The position numbers were made by a program, and so were the translations under genes. A stretch of 64,000 nucleotides of DNA from Roseovarius sp. ZX-A-9 (GTDB lineage: Bacteria; Pseudomonadota; Alphaproteobacteria; Rhodobacterales; Rhodobacteraceae), in NCBI RefSeq assembly GCF_028369135.1, contig NZ_JAPWHW010000001.1, forward strand, positions 463,928-527,927, in the 5' to 3' direction. Below, one piece after another: positions 1-9,343 of this stretch (positions within the stretch are counted from its first letter, which is position 1; every line of letters starts with the position of its first letter). Under the pieces are notes generated by a model, which saw only the letters and a program-made list of their open reading frames with translations, searched no databases and was not told where the DNA came from.

Positions 1-590
1 GCGGGGGTCGCGACGCGCTTCTGATCGCCGAGCGCTGCGCCAGCCGGGCGCACACCCGGTGTGACGATCAGCCTGCCTGCGGCCTCGGGCAGGGCACGTA
101 TCTGTGCCGCTTCGCGCGGCGAGGTGATCACGCCATCAGCACCCGCCTCCAGCGCGCGGGCAGCGCGGGTTGTGGTGATCTCGGCCAGGTCGCCCGGCTG
201 GGTCATACCGGCGTCCAGATCGGCACGATCCAGCGAGGTCAGGACCGTCACGGCGAGTATTTTCAGCGGAGTGCCCGCGGCGCCTTCACGGGCTGCACGC
301 ACAACATGCGGATCGCCATGTACGGTGAGAAAATCGAGATCGAACTGGGCCAGCCCACGCACGGCGCTTTCGATGGTGGCGCCGATATCAAACAGCTTCA
401 GATCGAGAAAGATGCGCTTGCCGTGCTCTTGCTTCAATTCCTGCGCCAAAGCGAGCCCGCCGCCGGTCAACATGCCGAGGCCGATCTTGTAAAAATTGAC
501 CTGCGGGCCAATCCGCTGTGCCATCTCCAGCCCCGCAAGCGCGTTGGGCAGGTCAAGCGCCACGATCAGGCGGTCATCGGGTGTGGGCAT
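1..590 (-). CDS. pyrF: orotidine 5'-phosphate decarboxylase (partial)
   Basis: Decarboxylates OMP to UMP, the last step of de novo pyrimidine synthesis, in the cytoplasm. The reverse strand from the ATG at 588-590 reads MPTPDDRLIVALDLP. It contains the PyrF signature DLKLFDIGATI with the catalytic Lys/Asp pair, and near the window edge TPGVRP, the phosphate-binding loop. About 196 codons are present. The family is usually 230-240 residues, so some 35-40 C-terminal residues lie outside the window. The small gene at 739-1041 lies just upstream on the same strand and is probably co-transcribed. Confidence 0.95.
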   Translation of the reverse strand, partial: MPTPDDRLIVALDLPNALAGLEMAQRIGPQVNFYKIGLGMLTGGGLALAQELKQEHGKRIFLDLKLFDIGATIESAVRGLAQFDLDFLTVHGDPHVVRAAREGAAGTPLKILAVTVLTSLDRADLDAGMTQPGDLAEITTTRAARALEAGADGVITSPREAAQIRALPEAAGRLIVTPGVRPAGAALGDQKRVATP

Positions 591-738
591 GGCGCGCTCC
601 GGCACGAGGGGAATTGCGCCTTTCTTGCGGTTCGGCCCCGGCCCGTCAAGCCAATTGGGGCGCTGCGCGGGTACCGAGCAGGCACATCGCGCAGCGATCC
701 GTCATCTTCACGCAGTTAGGCTCTGCAATTCTTGCGGC

Positions 739-1041
739 TCAGGCGGCGCGATTGCCAAAGAGCCGGCCCAGTATCGATGTTTCGGAATGGCTTGAAGTGT
801 CTGCCAAGGGCATCTGTGCCGCATGGGCCAGGCGCAGCTCCGGTTTTCCTTGGCGATGTGCGCGGCGGGCCGCTTCGGCCAGACCGCGGGAGACGATAGC
901 ATATTCGGCGTGCAGCGGGGCGGTGACGCGCGCCGGATAGGAATAGTCCTGCCCGTCTTCATGGACACGGACCAACGTTTCAAAGGCGCTGACTTCGGGG
1001 TTGTAACGGATGTCCTCGAACTGAATTTTCTCGATCTGCAT
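739..1041 (-). CDS. conserved hypothetical protein upstream of pyrF
   Basis: A 100-residue soluble protein starting MQIEKIQFEDIRYNPEVSAFE. AAGGAG lies 8 bases before the ATG, which supports this start. I see no signal peptide, membrane segment or known catalytic motif. The C-terminal part is basic and Ala-rich. It is 148 bases upstream of pyrF on the same strand, so an operon is likely, and it is divergent from clpB. I recognise the style of a small Rhodobacteraceae-conserved protein but no function. Confidence 0.7.
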   Translation of the reverse strand: MQIEKIQFEDIRYNPEVSAFETLVRVHEDGQDYSYPARVTAPLHAEYAIVSRGLAEAARRAHRQGKPELRLAHAAQMPLADTSSHSETSILGRLFGNRAA

Positions 1042-1191
1042 GGCAACGCTCCTTCAATAGCGGGGCTTTCTGACCCGCGCGAGGCCTGTGTGTAACTCGG
1101 CCTCTCCTGTGGATAACTTAGGGAACGTTGGAAAAGTTCCATCGGGGAATAACAAAAATTTTACGTCACAGGCGGAATTTGGCTGGTTTGT

Positions 1192-1222
1192 CTTGATCCG
1201 TATCAAGGCGCTGCCCATCTAA
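1192..1222 (+). promoter_or_regulatory. putative heat-shock (RpoH) promoter of clpB
   Basis: CTTGAT at 1192-1197 is followed by a 17-base spacer and CCATCTAA at 1215-1222. This matches the alphaproteobacterial sigma-32 pattern (CTTG near -35, CCAT-T near -10). It is about 75 bases before the clpB start. TTGAT-CCGT-ATCAA at 1193-1206 is a perfect inverted repeat over the -35 box. Confidence 0.65.
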
Positions 1223-1297
1223 TCTGCGAGGTTTCCGAACGCGCATGCCTAATATTGGGTGCGCAAGCGGAATGACGCTTTAAAAAGGAGAATAGCG

Positions 1298-3916
1298 ATG
1301 GACTTGAACAAGTTCACCGAACGGTCGCGCGGGTTCATTCAGGCAGCACAGACGATCGCCATGCGGGAAAGCCACCAGAAACTGGCCCCCGAACATTTGC
1401 TCAAAGCATTGATGGACGACAGCGAAGGGTTGGCGAGCAACCTGATCAAACGGGCTGGCGGCGCGCCGGAACGGGTGGTGCAGGCTCTGGATGTCGCGAT
1501 GCGCAAGATCCCGCAAGTGAGCGGCGATGCCGGGCAGACCTATATGGACCAGCAGACCGCCAAGGTTCTGGACGAAGCCGAGAAATTGGCGACCAAGGCC
1601 AAGGACAGCTTTGTCCCCGTGGAGCGGATGCTGACGGCGTTGGCGATGGTGAAATCCCCCGCCAAGGAAGCACTGGAAGCAGGCGACGTCACCGCGCAGG
1701 CGCTGAACGAGGCGATCAACGATATCCGCAAGGGGCGCACCGCTGATTCTGCGAGTGCCGAGGATACCTATGAGGCGCTGGAGAAATACGCACGCGACCT
1801 GACAGCCGACGCCGCTGCGGGCCGAATCGACCCGATTATCGGTCGCGATGACGAGATTCGCCGCGCGATGCAGGTTCTGAGCCGTCGGACCAAGAACAAC
1901 CCGGTCCTGATCGGTGAACCCGGCGTGGGTAAGACCGCGATTGCCGAGGGTCTGGCGCTGCGAATCGTCAACGGCGATGTGCCCGAGAGCCTTGCCAACA
2001 AGCGTTTGCTGAGCCTCGACATGGGATCGCTGATTGCGGGTGCGAAATACCGTGGCGAATTTGAAGAACGGCTCAAGGCGGTTCTGAATGAGGTCACGGG
2101 CGCCGCGGGTGAAATCATTCTGTTCATCGACGAAATGCACACGCTGATTGGCGCGGGCAAAGGCGATGGCGCGATGGATGCGGCGAACCTGATCAAGCCG
2201 GCTCTGGCACGGGGTGAATTGCATTGTATCGGTGCAACCACGCTGGATGAGTATCGCAAGCATGTGGAAAAGGATGCGGCGTTGGCCCGCCGGTTCCAAC
2301 CGATCGTGATCGAAGAGCCGACCGTCGAGGATACGATCAGCATCCTGCGCGGGATCAAGGAAAAGTACGAGCTGCACCACGGTGTCCGGATTTCGGACGC
2401 GGCGCTGGTGACTGCCGCAACGCTGAGCCATCGGTACATCACCGACCGGTTCCTGCCGGACAAGGCCATCGACCTGATGGACGAAGCGGCGAGCCGTCTG
2501 CGTATGGAAGTGGACAGCAAACCCGAGGAGCTGGACGCGCTTGACCGCGAGATCATGCAAAAGCAGATCGAAGCAGAAGCGCTCAAGAAAGAGGACGATG
2601 CCGCATCCAAGGACCGGCTGGATACTCTGGAAAGAGAACTGGCCGAGTTGCAGGAACGCTCGAGTGAGATGACTGCGCAATGGCAGGCAGAGCGTGACAA
2701 GCTGGCTTCGGCCCGGGAGATCAAGGAGAAGCTGGATCGGGCGCGTATCGATCTGGATAACGCCAAGCGGGCAGGTGATTTGGCCAAGGCTGGTGAGCTG
2801 TCTTATGGCGTGATCCCGGGGCTGGAAAAGCAACTTGCCGCGGCCGAAGAGGCTGGCGATGACGGTGTCATGGTCGAAGAGGCCGTGCGTCCAGAGCAGA
2901 TCGCCCAGGTGGTCGAGCGCTGGACGGGTATCCCGACTGCCAAGATGCTGGAAGGTGAGCGTGAAAAGCTGCTGGGCATGGAAGAAGGTCTGCACAAGCG
3001 GATCATCGGCCAGGACACTGCAGTCAAGGCAGTGGCGAGTGCCGTGCGTCGTGCACGCGCCGGCCTGAACGACGAGAACCGGCCGCTGGGCTCGTTCCTG
3101 TTCCTCGGGCCGACAGGCGTGGGTAAGACCGAGCTGACCAAGGCCGTGGCCGAGTTCCTCTTTGACGACGACAACGCGATGGTGCGTATCGACATGTCCG
3201 AGTTCATGGAGAAACACGCGGTCAGCCGTCTGATCGGTGCCCCTCCGGGCTATGTCGGTTACGACGAAGGCGGCGTTCTGACCGAGGCCGTGCGCAGGCG
3301 TCCTTACCAGGTGATCCTGTTCGACGAGGTCGAAAAGGCGCACCCGGACGTGTTCAACGTACTGTTGCAGGTGCTTGACGACGGCGTCCTGACCGATGGG
3401 CAGGGCCGCACGGTTGACTTCAAGCAGACGCTGATCGTGCTGACGTCGAACCTTGGCGCGCAGGCGCTGAGCCAGTTGCCCGATGGTGGCGACATGGCGC
3501 AGGCCAAGCGCGACGTGATGGACGCGGTTCGGGCACATTTCCGGCCCGAGTTCCTGAACCGTCTGGATGAAACGGTCATCTTCGACCGGCTCAGCCGCAA
3601 GGACATGGATGGGATCGTGGATATCCAGCTTGGGCTTCTGGCCAAACGTCTGGCGCGCCGCAAGATCACGCTGGAACTGGACGAGGCCGCGCATAAATGG
3701 CTGGCCGACGAAGGCTATGATCCGGTGTTCGGGGCTCGGCCGCTGAAGCGGGTGATCCAGCGGGCGCTACAGGATCCGCTGGCCGAAATGCTGCTGGCCG
3801 GAGATGTGCTGGACGGAGACACGATACCCGTCAGTGCAGGTGCGGAAGGGCTGATCATCGGCGACCGGATCGGCAGCACGAACAACCCCAAACCGGGGGA
3901 TGCCGTGGTGCATTGA
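1298..3916 (+). CDS. clpB: ATP-dependent disaggregase ClpB
   Basis: A hexameric AAA+ chaperone that extracts polypeptides from aggregates together with DnaK. The start [13 protein letters not shown] at 1298 has AAGGAG 7 bases upstream and matches the family N terminus; an upstream in-frame GTG at 1259 lacks this support. The 872-residue product has the Clp N domain, a first nucleotide site GEPGVGKT near residue 206 with FIDEMHTL, a charged coiled-coil middle domain at about 400-520, and a second site GPTGVGKT near 604 with [12 protein letters not shown]. The length is normal for ClpB. A heat-shock-like promoter precedes it and a strong terminator follows, so it is probably monocistronic. Confidence 0.98.
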   Translation: MDLNKFTERSRGFIQAAQTIAMRESHQKLAPEHLLKALMDDSEGLASNLIKRAGGAPERVVQALDVAMRKIPQVSGDAGQTYMDQQTAKVLDEAEKLATKAKDSFVPVERMLTALAMVKSPAKEALEAGDVTAQALNEAINDIRKGRTADSASAEDTYEALEKYARDLTADAAAGRIDPIIGRDDEIRRAMQVLSRRTKNNPVLIGEPGVGKTAIAEGLALRIVNGDVPESLANKRLLSLDMGSLIAGAKYRGEFEERLKAVLNEVTGAAGEIILFIDEMHTLIGAGKGDGAMDAANLIKPALARGELHCIGATTLDEYRKHVEKDAALARRFQPIVIEEPTVEDTISILRGIKEKYELHHGVRISDAALVTAATLSHRYITDRFLPDKAIDLMDEAASRLRMEVDSKPEELDALDREIMQKQIEAEALKKEDDAASKDRLDTLERELAELQERSSEMTAQWQAERDKLASAREIKEKLDRARIDLDNAKRAGDLAKAGELSYGVIPGLEKQLAAAEEAGDDGVMVEEAVRPEQIAQVVERWTGIPTAKMLEGEREKLLGMEEGLHKRIIGQDTAVKAVASAVRRARAGLNDENRPLGSFLFLGPTGVGKTELTKAVAEFLFDDDNAMVRIDMSEFMEKHAVSRLIGAPPGYVGYDEGGVLTEAVRRRPYQVILFDEVEKAHPDVFNVLLQVLDDGVLTDGQGRTVDFKQTLIVLTSNLGAQALSQLPDGGDMAQAKRDVMDAVRAHFRPEFLNRLDETVIFDRLSRKDMDGIVDIQLGLLAKRLARRKITLELDEAAHKWLADEGYDPVFGARPLKRVIQRALQDPLAEMLLAGDVLDGDTIPVSAGAEGLIIGDRIGSTNNPKPGDAVVH

Positions 3917-3946
3917 TCGCCAAATTCCGGCGACCGTCAAAAATGG

Positions 3947-3978
3947 AGAGCGCGCGACTTGGGTCGCGCGCTCTTTTT
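3947..3978. terminator. intrinsic terminator between clpB and the E1 gene
   Basis: AGAGCGCGCGAC (3947-3958), loop TTGG, then GTCGCGCGCTCT (3963-3974) form a perfect 12-bp stem, followed by T at 3975-3978. The opposite strand also has a short T run after the stem, so it may end both convergent genes. Confidence 0.85.
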
Positions 3979-4097
3979 CCTTTCATCACGTCTCCAAGCC
4001 CAACACCTCGCCGGGCACGTGTTTTTTGGTCAGTCTTCCAACCAGGAATCGTTCCGTCGGTGCGACGACCAAAAACTCACGCGTTGGGGCGCGCCAC

Positions 4098-6470
4098 CTA
4101 GCCCGAACGGCGGAAATGCTTACCTTCCGTCAAAGCAGATACTGAGCGAACAATCGAATCTCTATCAATTCCGAAATAGCGGTAGACGTCGCCGATCGTG
4201 CCAGTCTGTCCGAAATGCTCGACCCCGTGCGAGATGGTTCGATGCCCGGCAACCGAGCCGAGCCAAGAGAGCGTCGCAGGATGGCCATCGATCACTGTCA
4301 CGAGGCTGCAACCACGCGGCAAATCGCCGAGCAGCCTTTCGACATGGCTCTGCGCCTCGGATTGACCACGAGCGCGGGCGCGCTGCGCAGCGGTCCAGCC
4401 GGCGTTGAGCCGATCAGCGGAGGTGACGGCCAGCACACCGATGTCGCGGCGATGCTCTCCGGCGATGCCTGCGGCGGCGATAGCCTCATCCGCGACAGCA
4501 CCCTGATAAGCAATCACGACAGAGGCATTGGGGCCGGGCTTGCGCAGCCAGTAGGCGCCGTCGACCGCTCCGGTGCGGAAGGCATCGTCGGCCCGCTTAC
4601 CCGGCTGCTCCAGCGCCTTGGTGGTAAGCCGCAGATAGACTGAGCCGCCGGTTTCGTCCCGAAGCCAGGTGCGCTCGTCCGGGTCGCCGCTGCCGTCACG
4701 CTGCATATAGTCGAAGGCCCATTGCATGATAACGGCGAGTTCATCGGCAAAGGCGGGTTCAAAGCTGGCCAGCCCGTCCATCGCCATGCCGGTCAGCGGC
4801 GTGCCGATGGACTGGTGTGCGCCGCCCTCGGGCGCGAGGGTCACGCCAGAAGGGGTACCCACGATCATGAAGCGCGCGTCCTGATAGCAGGCGTAGTTCA
4901 GCGCATCGAGCCCGCGATGCACGAAGGGATCGTAGACCGTGCCGATGGGAATAATCCGCTTGCCGAATAGCTGATGCGACAGACCGGCCGCGCCAAGCAG
5001 GAGGAACAGGTTCATCTCGGCGATGCCGAGCTCCAAGTGCTGTCCATCCGGCGCGAAATCCCATTTCGCGGTAGAGGCAATGCGGTTTTCGCGGAACACA
5101 TCGGGTTGTGCCTTGCGGGCAAACAGCTTGCGCCGGTTCACCCAGGGGCCAAGCGATGTGGTGCCGGTGACATCCGGCGAGGTGGTCATCAGACGGGCGG
5201 CAAAATCACTGTCGGTTTTTGCCAGATCGTCGAGGATCTTGCCAAAGGCCGCCTGCGTCGAGATCTCGCGGTCGGTGGCGATGTCGATAGCGGGGGCGAC
5301 GAGCCTGGCATCGTCGAAGCGGCGCGTGCCGGTCGCAAAGAACGGCACCTTGCCCAGGAAGGATTTCAGACCAGGGACGTCATCGACCGTGGCGAAGGGC
5401 TCCCACTCCTGGCCCTCGGGCACGCCCATATGCGCCTGCCATTCTGCCATCTGGGCCTTGGTCATCAGTCCGCCGTGGTTGTCTTTGTGCCCGGCGATGG
5501 GGGTGCCCCAGCCCTTGACCGTATAGGCCAGAAAACAGGTCGGTCGGTCGTCTTTGATACTGGCGAAAGTATCGGCCATCGACTCGACACAGTTGCCGCC
5601 GAGGTTTTCCATCAATGCCGCCAGTTCGCGGTCGCTGCGCGCTTCGATCAGTGCAGTGACCGCGCCCTGATCGCCCAGATCGTCAAGCAGCCGTTTGCGC
5701 CAGACCGCGCCGCCCTGGTAGGTCAGCGCGGAATATTCGGCGTTGGGGCAGGCATCGATCCAGTCCCGCAGGCGCGCGCCGCCGGGTTCTTCGAAGGCGG
5801 CCCGTTGCAGGGCGCCATATTTGACGCGGATGACATTCCAGCCGAAGGCATCGAAGATTTTCTCGACCCGCTCGAACAGCCCCTCGCGCACGATTCCGTC
5901 GAGGGACTGGCGGTTGTAATCTATCACCCACCAGCAATTGCGCAGGTCGTTCTTCCAACCTTCCTGCAACGCTTCATAGATATTGCCCTCGTCCAGCTCG
6001 GCATCTCCGACAAGTGCAACCATGCGACCGAGTGGCAGATCGGCACCCCAGCTCTTGGCCGAAACGTAATCCTGCACAAGCGAGGCGAAAGAGGTGATGG
6101 CAACGCCCAGCCCGACGGAACCGGTCGAGAAATCCACATCGTCCACGTCCTTGGTGCGCGATGGGTAGCTTTGCACGCCGCCGAAGCCGCGGAACGCCTT
6201 CATTCTGTCCAGCGTCTGGTTGCCCATCAGGTATTGCATTGCATGGAAGACCGGGGAGGCATGCGGCTTGACCGCGACCCGATCCTCCGGGCGCAGCGCA
6301 TGAAAGTAGAGCGCGGTCATGATCGAGACCATTGAGGCAGAACTTGCCTGGTGGCCGCCCACCTTGATGGAGTCGACCTTGGGACGGATATGGTTCGCGT
6401 TGTGGATCATCCAGTGCGACAGCCAAAGCAACCGCTGCTCGATGATCTTGAGTTCGGGGTATTTGGTCAT
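4098..6470 (-). CDS. AceE/MdeB-like thiamine-diphosphate 2-oxoacid dehydrogenase E1 (transketolase fold)
   Basis: A 790-residue homodimeric-type E1 or transketolase-like enzyme. The thiamine-diphosphate motif reads GDAELDEGN and ends in VIDYNRQSLDG, in the style of AceE and not of classical transketolase. HASPVFHAMQYLMG near the N terminus and GIAEMNLFLLLGAAG in the pyrimidine domain fit the family. AAGGAGGA precedes the ATG. A divergent Lrp/AsnC regulator is next door. The same pairing is known for Pseudomonas mdeB/mdeR, where the enzyme acts on 2-ketobutyrate, so an amino-acid-derived 2-oxoacid is a plausible substrate. No E2 or E3 gene is adjacent. The substrate is inferred. Confidence 0.8.
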   Translation of the reverse strand: MTKYPELKIIEQRLLWLSHWMIHNANHIRPKVDSIKVGGHQASSASMVSIMTALYFHALRPEDRVAVKPHASPVFHAMQYLMGNQTLDRMKAFRGFGGVQSYPSRTKDVDDVDFSTGSVGLGVAITSFASLVQDYVSAKSWGADLPLGRMVALVGDAELDEGNIYEALQEGWKNDLRNCWWVIDYNRQSLDGIVREGLFERVEKIFDAFGWNVIRVKYGALQRAAFEEPGGARLRDWIDACPNAEYSALTYQGGAVWRKRLLDDLGDQGAVTALIEARSDRELAALMENLGGNCVESMADTFASIKDDRPTCFLAYTVKGWGTPIAGHKDNHGGLMTKAQMAEWQAHMGVPEGQEWEPFATVDDVPGLKSFLGKVPFFATGTRRFDDARLVAPAIDIATDREISTQAAFGKILDDLAKTDSDFAARLMTTSPDVTGTTSLGPWVNRRKLFARKAQPDVFRENRIASTAKWDFAPDGQHLELGIAEMNLFLLLGAAGLSHQLFGKRIIPIGTVYDPFVHRGLDALNYACYQDARFMIVGTPSGVTLAPEGGAHQSIGTPLTGMAMDGLASFEPAFADELAVIMQWAFDYMQRDGSGDPDERTWLRDETGGSVYLRLTTKALEQPGKRADDAFRTGAVDGAYWLRKPGPNASVVIAYQGAVADEAIAAAGIAGEHRRDIGVLAVTSADRLNAGWTAAQRARARGQSEAQSHVERLLGDLPRGCSLVTVIDGHPATLSWLGSVAGHRTISHGVEHFGQTGTIGDVYRYFGIDRDSIVRSVSALTEGKHFRRSG

Positions 6471-6504
6471 TCGGTCCTCCTTCGGAGGAATGTAGTCTGT
6501 AATC

Positions 6505-6564
6505 CGCGCCGATCGCGCGCGAATTTTGTGGACTATTGAGGATTTATTGGTGATTATCGGCGCG
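6505..6564. promoter_or_regulatory. inverted repeat in the E1/Lrp divergent spacer
   Basis: CGCGCCGAT (6505-6513) and ATCGGCGCG (6556-6564) are perfect 9-bp inverted repeats around an AT-rich centre between the two divergent genes. This could be the binding region of the adjacent Lrp protein, but I cannot match a specific consensus. Confidence 0.4.
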
Positions 6565-6601
6565 AAATAGTTATTTGGCGCTGGAATGGTTCAATTTTTG
6601 A

Positions 6602-7060
6602 ATGACACTTGATCAGATCGACTACCAGATTCTGGACGAATTGCAGAAGGACGCGCGCCAATCCCATCAGGAATTGAGCGAGAAGGTGGGATTGTCGCCG
6701 TCGCCATGCGCCCGCCGGATCCGCAAACTGGAGGCGAGCGGGTACGTTACAGGCTATGGCGCACGAATTGACGACGCGAAGATGGGATTCGGCTTCAGCG
6801 TGTTTGTGTCAGTCAAGCTGGACCAGCAGATCGATGGCAGGCTGGTGGATTTCGAACGCGAAGTCCGGCTGTGCCCCGAGATCGTAGAATGCTGGTTGAT
6901 GACCGGAAGTTTTGACTATCTGCTGCGGCTTTCGGTCGCCGACCTGCATGATTTCGAAGCATTTTTGACGGGAAAGCTGACCAAGTTTCCGGGTGTGGCC
7001 TCGATCGAATCTTCGGTTCCGATCCGCCGCGTGAAGCATCAGCCGACGCGTATCCGCTAG
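6602..7060 (+). CDS. Lrp/AsnC family transcriptional regulator
   Basis: A 152-residue regulator of feast/famine type. The N terminus has the helix-turn-helix LQKDARQSHQELSEKVGLSPSPCARRIRKLEASGYV. The C-terminal half is the RAM effector domain, with VECWLMTGSFDYLLRLSVADLHDFEAFL. It is divergent from the E1 gene at 4098-6470, the usual layout for an Lrp protein controlling its neighbour in response to an amino acid. No clear Shine-Dalgarno sequence precedes the ATG. Confidence 0.92.
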   Translation: MTLDQIDYQILDELQKDARQSHQELSEKVGLSPSPCARRIRKLEASGYVTGYGARIDDAKMGFGFSVFVSVKLDQQIDGRLVDFEREVRLCPEIVECWLMTGSFDYLLRLSVADLHDFEAFLTGKLTKFPGVASIESSVPIRRVKHQPTRIR

Positions 7061-7169
7061 GTCGTCAGGCCCATCGGATTGCTTTGGGATTGCCCCCTGA
7101 ACAGCCACGCCACCCTGCGCACAAATATGTTTCGCTTTGGGAGTAAATAACCACAATTCCATTGATATG

Positions 7170-7199
7170 TTGCGAAATTTCGCCATCGCGTTCTATAGT
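7170..7199 (+). promoter_or_regulatory. possible promoter of the glycan cluster
   Basis: TTGCGA (7170-7175), an 18-base spacer and TATAGT (7194-7199) resemble a housekeeping promoter about 80 bases before the first cluster gene. A perfect palindrome GCGAAATTTCGC (7172-7183) overlaps the -35 side and could be an operator. Confidence 0.4.
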
Positions 7200-7277
7200 A
7201 GACGCAAAATCAAGGGTGGGCCGTCCGGTGCGAACGGGCCGAGCACCGCCCGATCAGGCAGAGCAAAAGTGAATCAC

Positions 7278-9338
7278 ATGGCAGACAGCGTCTCTGAACC
7301 GTCCGAATCCCCGCTTTGGCTGCATGATCTGCGTCCCGGCGCCGAGGGCGAAGGGTTCTTTGAAAAGAACCTGCGGCATTCCCTGATGTTCGTGAAACGG
7401 CCCAGTGACCGGCTGCTGGTGACGTTCGACAACCTCTCCAACGTCAATGACGAAAGCGTTACGCGCGAGCCGTGGGCCTACAAGTTTGCGCAAGATAGCG
7501 GCCTGTCTCATCTGGGGATCATGGCGCATGTCAGCGACTGGTACCGCGATACCGACCTGATCAAGCGTTTCGAAGGGCTGGCGGCACAGGGATTCTTTGA
7601 CGGCTACAAGCGCGTCGTCTTTGCGGGCGTATCGATGGGCGGCTACGCGGCGCTGGCATTTTCATCGCTTGTGCCGGGCGCGCATGTGGTGGCGGTCAAT
7701 CCGCAGACAACGCTCGACCCTGATTTGGTGCCGTGGGAAACCCGGTATGAAAACGGCCGCCGTCAGGACTGGACCCTGCCGCTGGCGGATGGCGCGGCGC
7801 TGACGAAGGGTGCCGGGCGCGTGAACGTGTTTTACGATCCCTATCACGAGCTTGACCAGCAACATGTGGACCGGTTCAGCGGCGAAAATATCCGCATATT
7901 CAAATGCTGGTTCTCGGCGCACAAGACGGCCGTGTTTCTGCGCAAGATCGGTGTGCTCAAGGCGGTGATGCATCACGCGATCTTTGACGAGCTGACCGAG
8001 GCCGAGTTTTACCAGCTTTACCGCGCACGGCGAAACCTGCCGTGGTATCGCGGTTCTGTCTCGGGCTATTTCCGCGAGAAGGGTCGCGAGGATCTGGCGA
8101 CGCATTTCGATCGAGCGTTCCGCCGCCGCCTGCGCAAGCGCAAGCGCCGTCTGGCCGAAGAGGCAGAGGCGTTGCAGCAGGTACAGCCGCAGGACGCCCC
8201 CGAGAGCGCCCCACAGACCCCAAGCCCCGAGGCCCTGGCCGACATCAAGGCGCAGCCCAAGATCAAATCGGCCAAGCCGCCGGTGGACGGCCCGATGGCG
8301 CGCATCGTCACCCCCAAGGGCGCGGGCGCCAAAGCGCCTGCCAAACAGGGCAAAGGCAGCCGGGTTATCGTGACAACGATGAAGAACGAAGGCCCGTTCA
8401 TGCTGGAATGGGTGGCCTATAACCGGTCCATCGGATTCACCGATTTTCTGATTTACACCAATGACTGCGATGACGGCACCGACCTGATCGCCAAGCGGCT
8501 GGAGGCGATGGGGTTGGCCCAGCACCGCGAGAACCCGTTCAAGCCGGGCGGCAGCCCGCAGCGTTCGGCGCTGAAGGACGCAGGCAAGCAGGAGTTGGTG
8601 CAGACCGCCGATTGGCTGATCTGTGCCGATTGCGATGAGTTTCTGAATATCCGCGTCGGCTACGGGCGGCTGGATGATCTCTTTGCCGCCGTGGGCGAGG
8701 CCGATGCGATCTCGGTCTGTTGGAAGCTGTTCGGCAACAGCGGGCAACTGGCCTATCAGGACAAACCGGTGATCGAGCAGTTCGACCGCAGTTGTGGCGA
8801 GCATGAATACCCCAATTATCGCGCGCTGGGCATGAAGACGCTGGTGCGCAACAATGACCGACTGATTAAGCTGCGCATCCACCGGCCCGCGTTCCATCTG
8901 GATCGCGGCGACGTGGCCTGGGTCGATGGCGGCGGAAATCCGATGCCGGATCTTTACCTGCAACAAGGGTGGAAGGCGTACGAGGGGTTTAGTCACACCT
9001 ATGCGCGGTTGCATCATTATGCGGTCCGCTCGGTCGACAGTTTCCTGGTCAAGCGTGACCGGGGCCGGACCAACCATGTGGGCGACGATCAGGGCATCGC
9101 CTACTGGTCAAACATGAACTACAATTCAGAGCGAGATACCACGATCCACGCGCGCCTGCCCGGCATGCGCAAGGAGATGGCGAAACTGCTGCAAGACCCG
9201 GAACTGGCCAAGCTGCACCGTGGAGCGATCGACTGGCATCGGGGCAAGATCGAGGCGCTGCGCCAGCGCGACGGCTGGGACGCGTTCCGCGAGCAGATCA
9301 CCGCGATAAACGCCGCGCCCGAGTTGCAGACAGGCTAG
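7278..9338 (+). CDS. fusion of a hydrolase-like N domain and a GT2-type glycosyltransferase
   Basis: A protein of about 686 residues starting MADSVSEPSES. I chose this ATG because the codons upstream to 7137 are not protein-like; a GTG at 7269 is an alternative. Residues about 20-250 carry the nucleophile elbow GVSMGGYAAL (Ser119), YDPYHELD and SAHKTAVFL, which could form an alpha/beta-hydrolase triad. A basic, then Pro/Ala-rich linker follows at about 275-355. From about 361 there is a GT2 fold of the Glyco_tranf_2_4 type, VIVTTMKNEGPFMLEWVAYN, with the metal site DCDEF (D451/D453). There is no membrane segment or signal peptide. It is first in a cluster of glycan-type genes. Donor and acceptor are unknown. 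Confidence 0.8.
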   Translation: MADSVSEPSESPLWLHDLRPGAEGEGFFEKNLRHSLMFVKRPSDRLLVTFDNLSNVNDESVTREPWAYKFAQDSGLSHLGIMAHVSDWYRDTDLIKRFEGLAAQGFFDGYKRVVFAGVSMGGYAALAFSSLVPGAHVVAVNPQTTLDPDLVPWETRYENGRRQDWTLPLADGAALTKGAGRVNVFYDPYHELDQQHVDRFSGENIRIFKCWFSAHKTAVFLRKIGVLKAVMHHAIFDELTEAEFYQLYRARRNLPWYRGSVSGYFREKGREDLATHFDRAFRRRLRKRKRRLAEEAEALQQVQPQDAPESAPQTPSPEALADIKAQPKIKSAKPPVDGPMARIVTPKGAGAKAPAKQGKGSRVIVTTMKNEGPFMLEWVAYNRSIGFTDFLIYTNDCDDGTDLIAKRLEAMGLAQHRENPFKPGGSPQRSALKDAGKQELVQTADWLICADCDEFLNIRVGYGRLDDLFAAVGEADAISVCWKLFGNSGQLAYQDKPVIEQFDRSCGEHEYPNYRALGMKTLVRNNDRLIKLRIHRPAFHLDRGDVAWVDGGGNPMPDLYLQQGWKAYEGFSHTYARLHHYAVRSVDSFLVKRDRGRTNHVGDDQGIAYWSNMNYNSERDTTIHARLPGMRKEMAKLLQDPELAKLHRGAIDWHRGKIEALRQRDGWDAFREQITAINAAPELQTG

Positions 9339-9343
9339 GCAAC

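Noticed and set aside
1280..3694. 804-codon open frame opposite clpB
   Set aside because: It is the reverse shadow of a confident clpB gene and lacks any recognisable motif or ribosome site.
4974..6335. 453-codon open frame opposite the E1 gene
   Set aside because: Antisense shadow in GC-rich DNA; the opposite strand encodes a clear thiamine enzyme.
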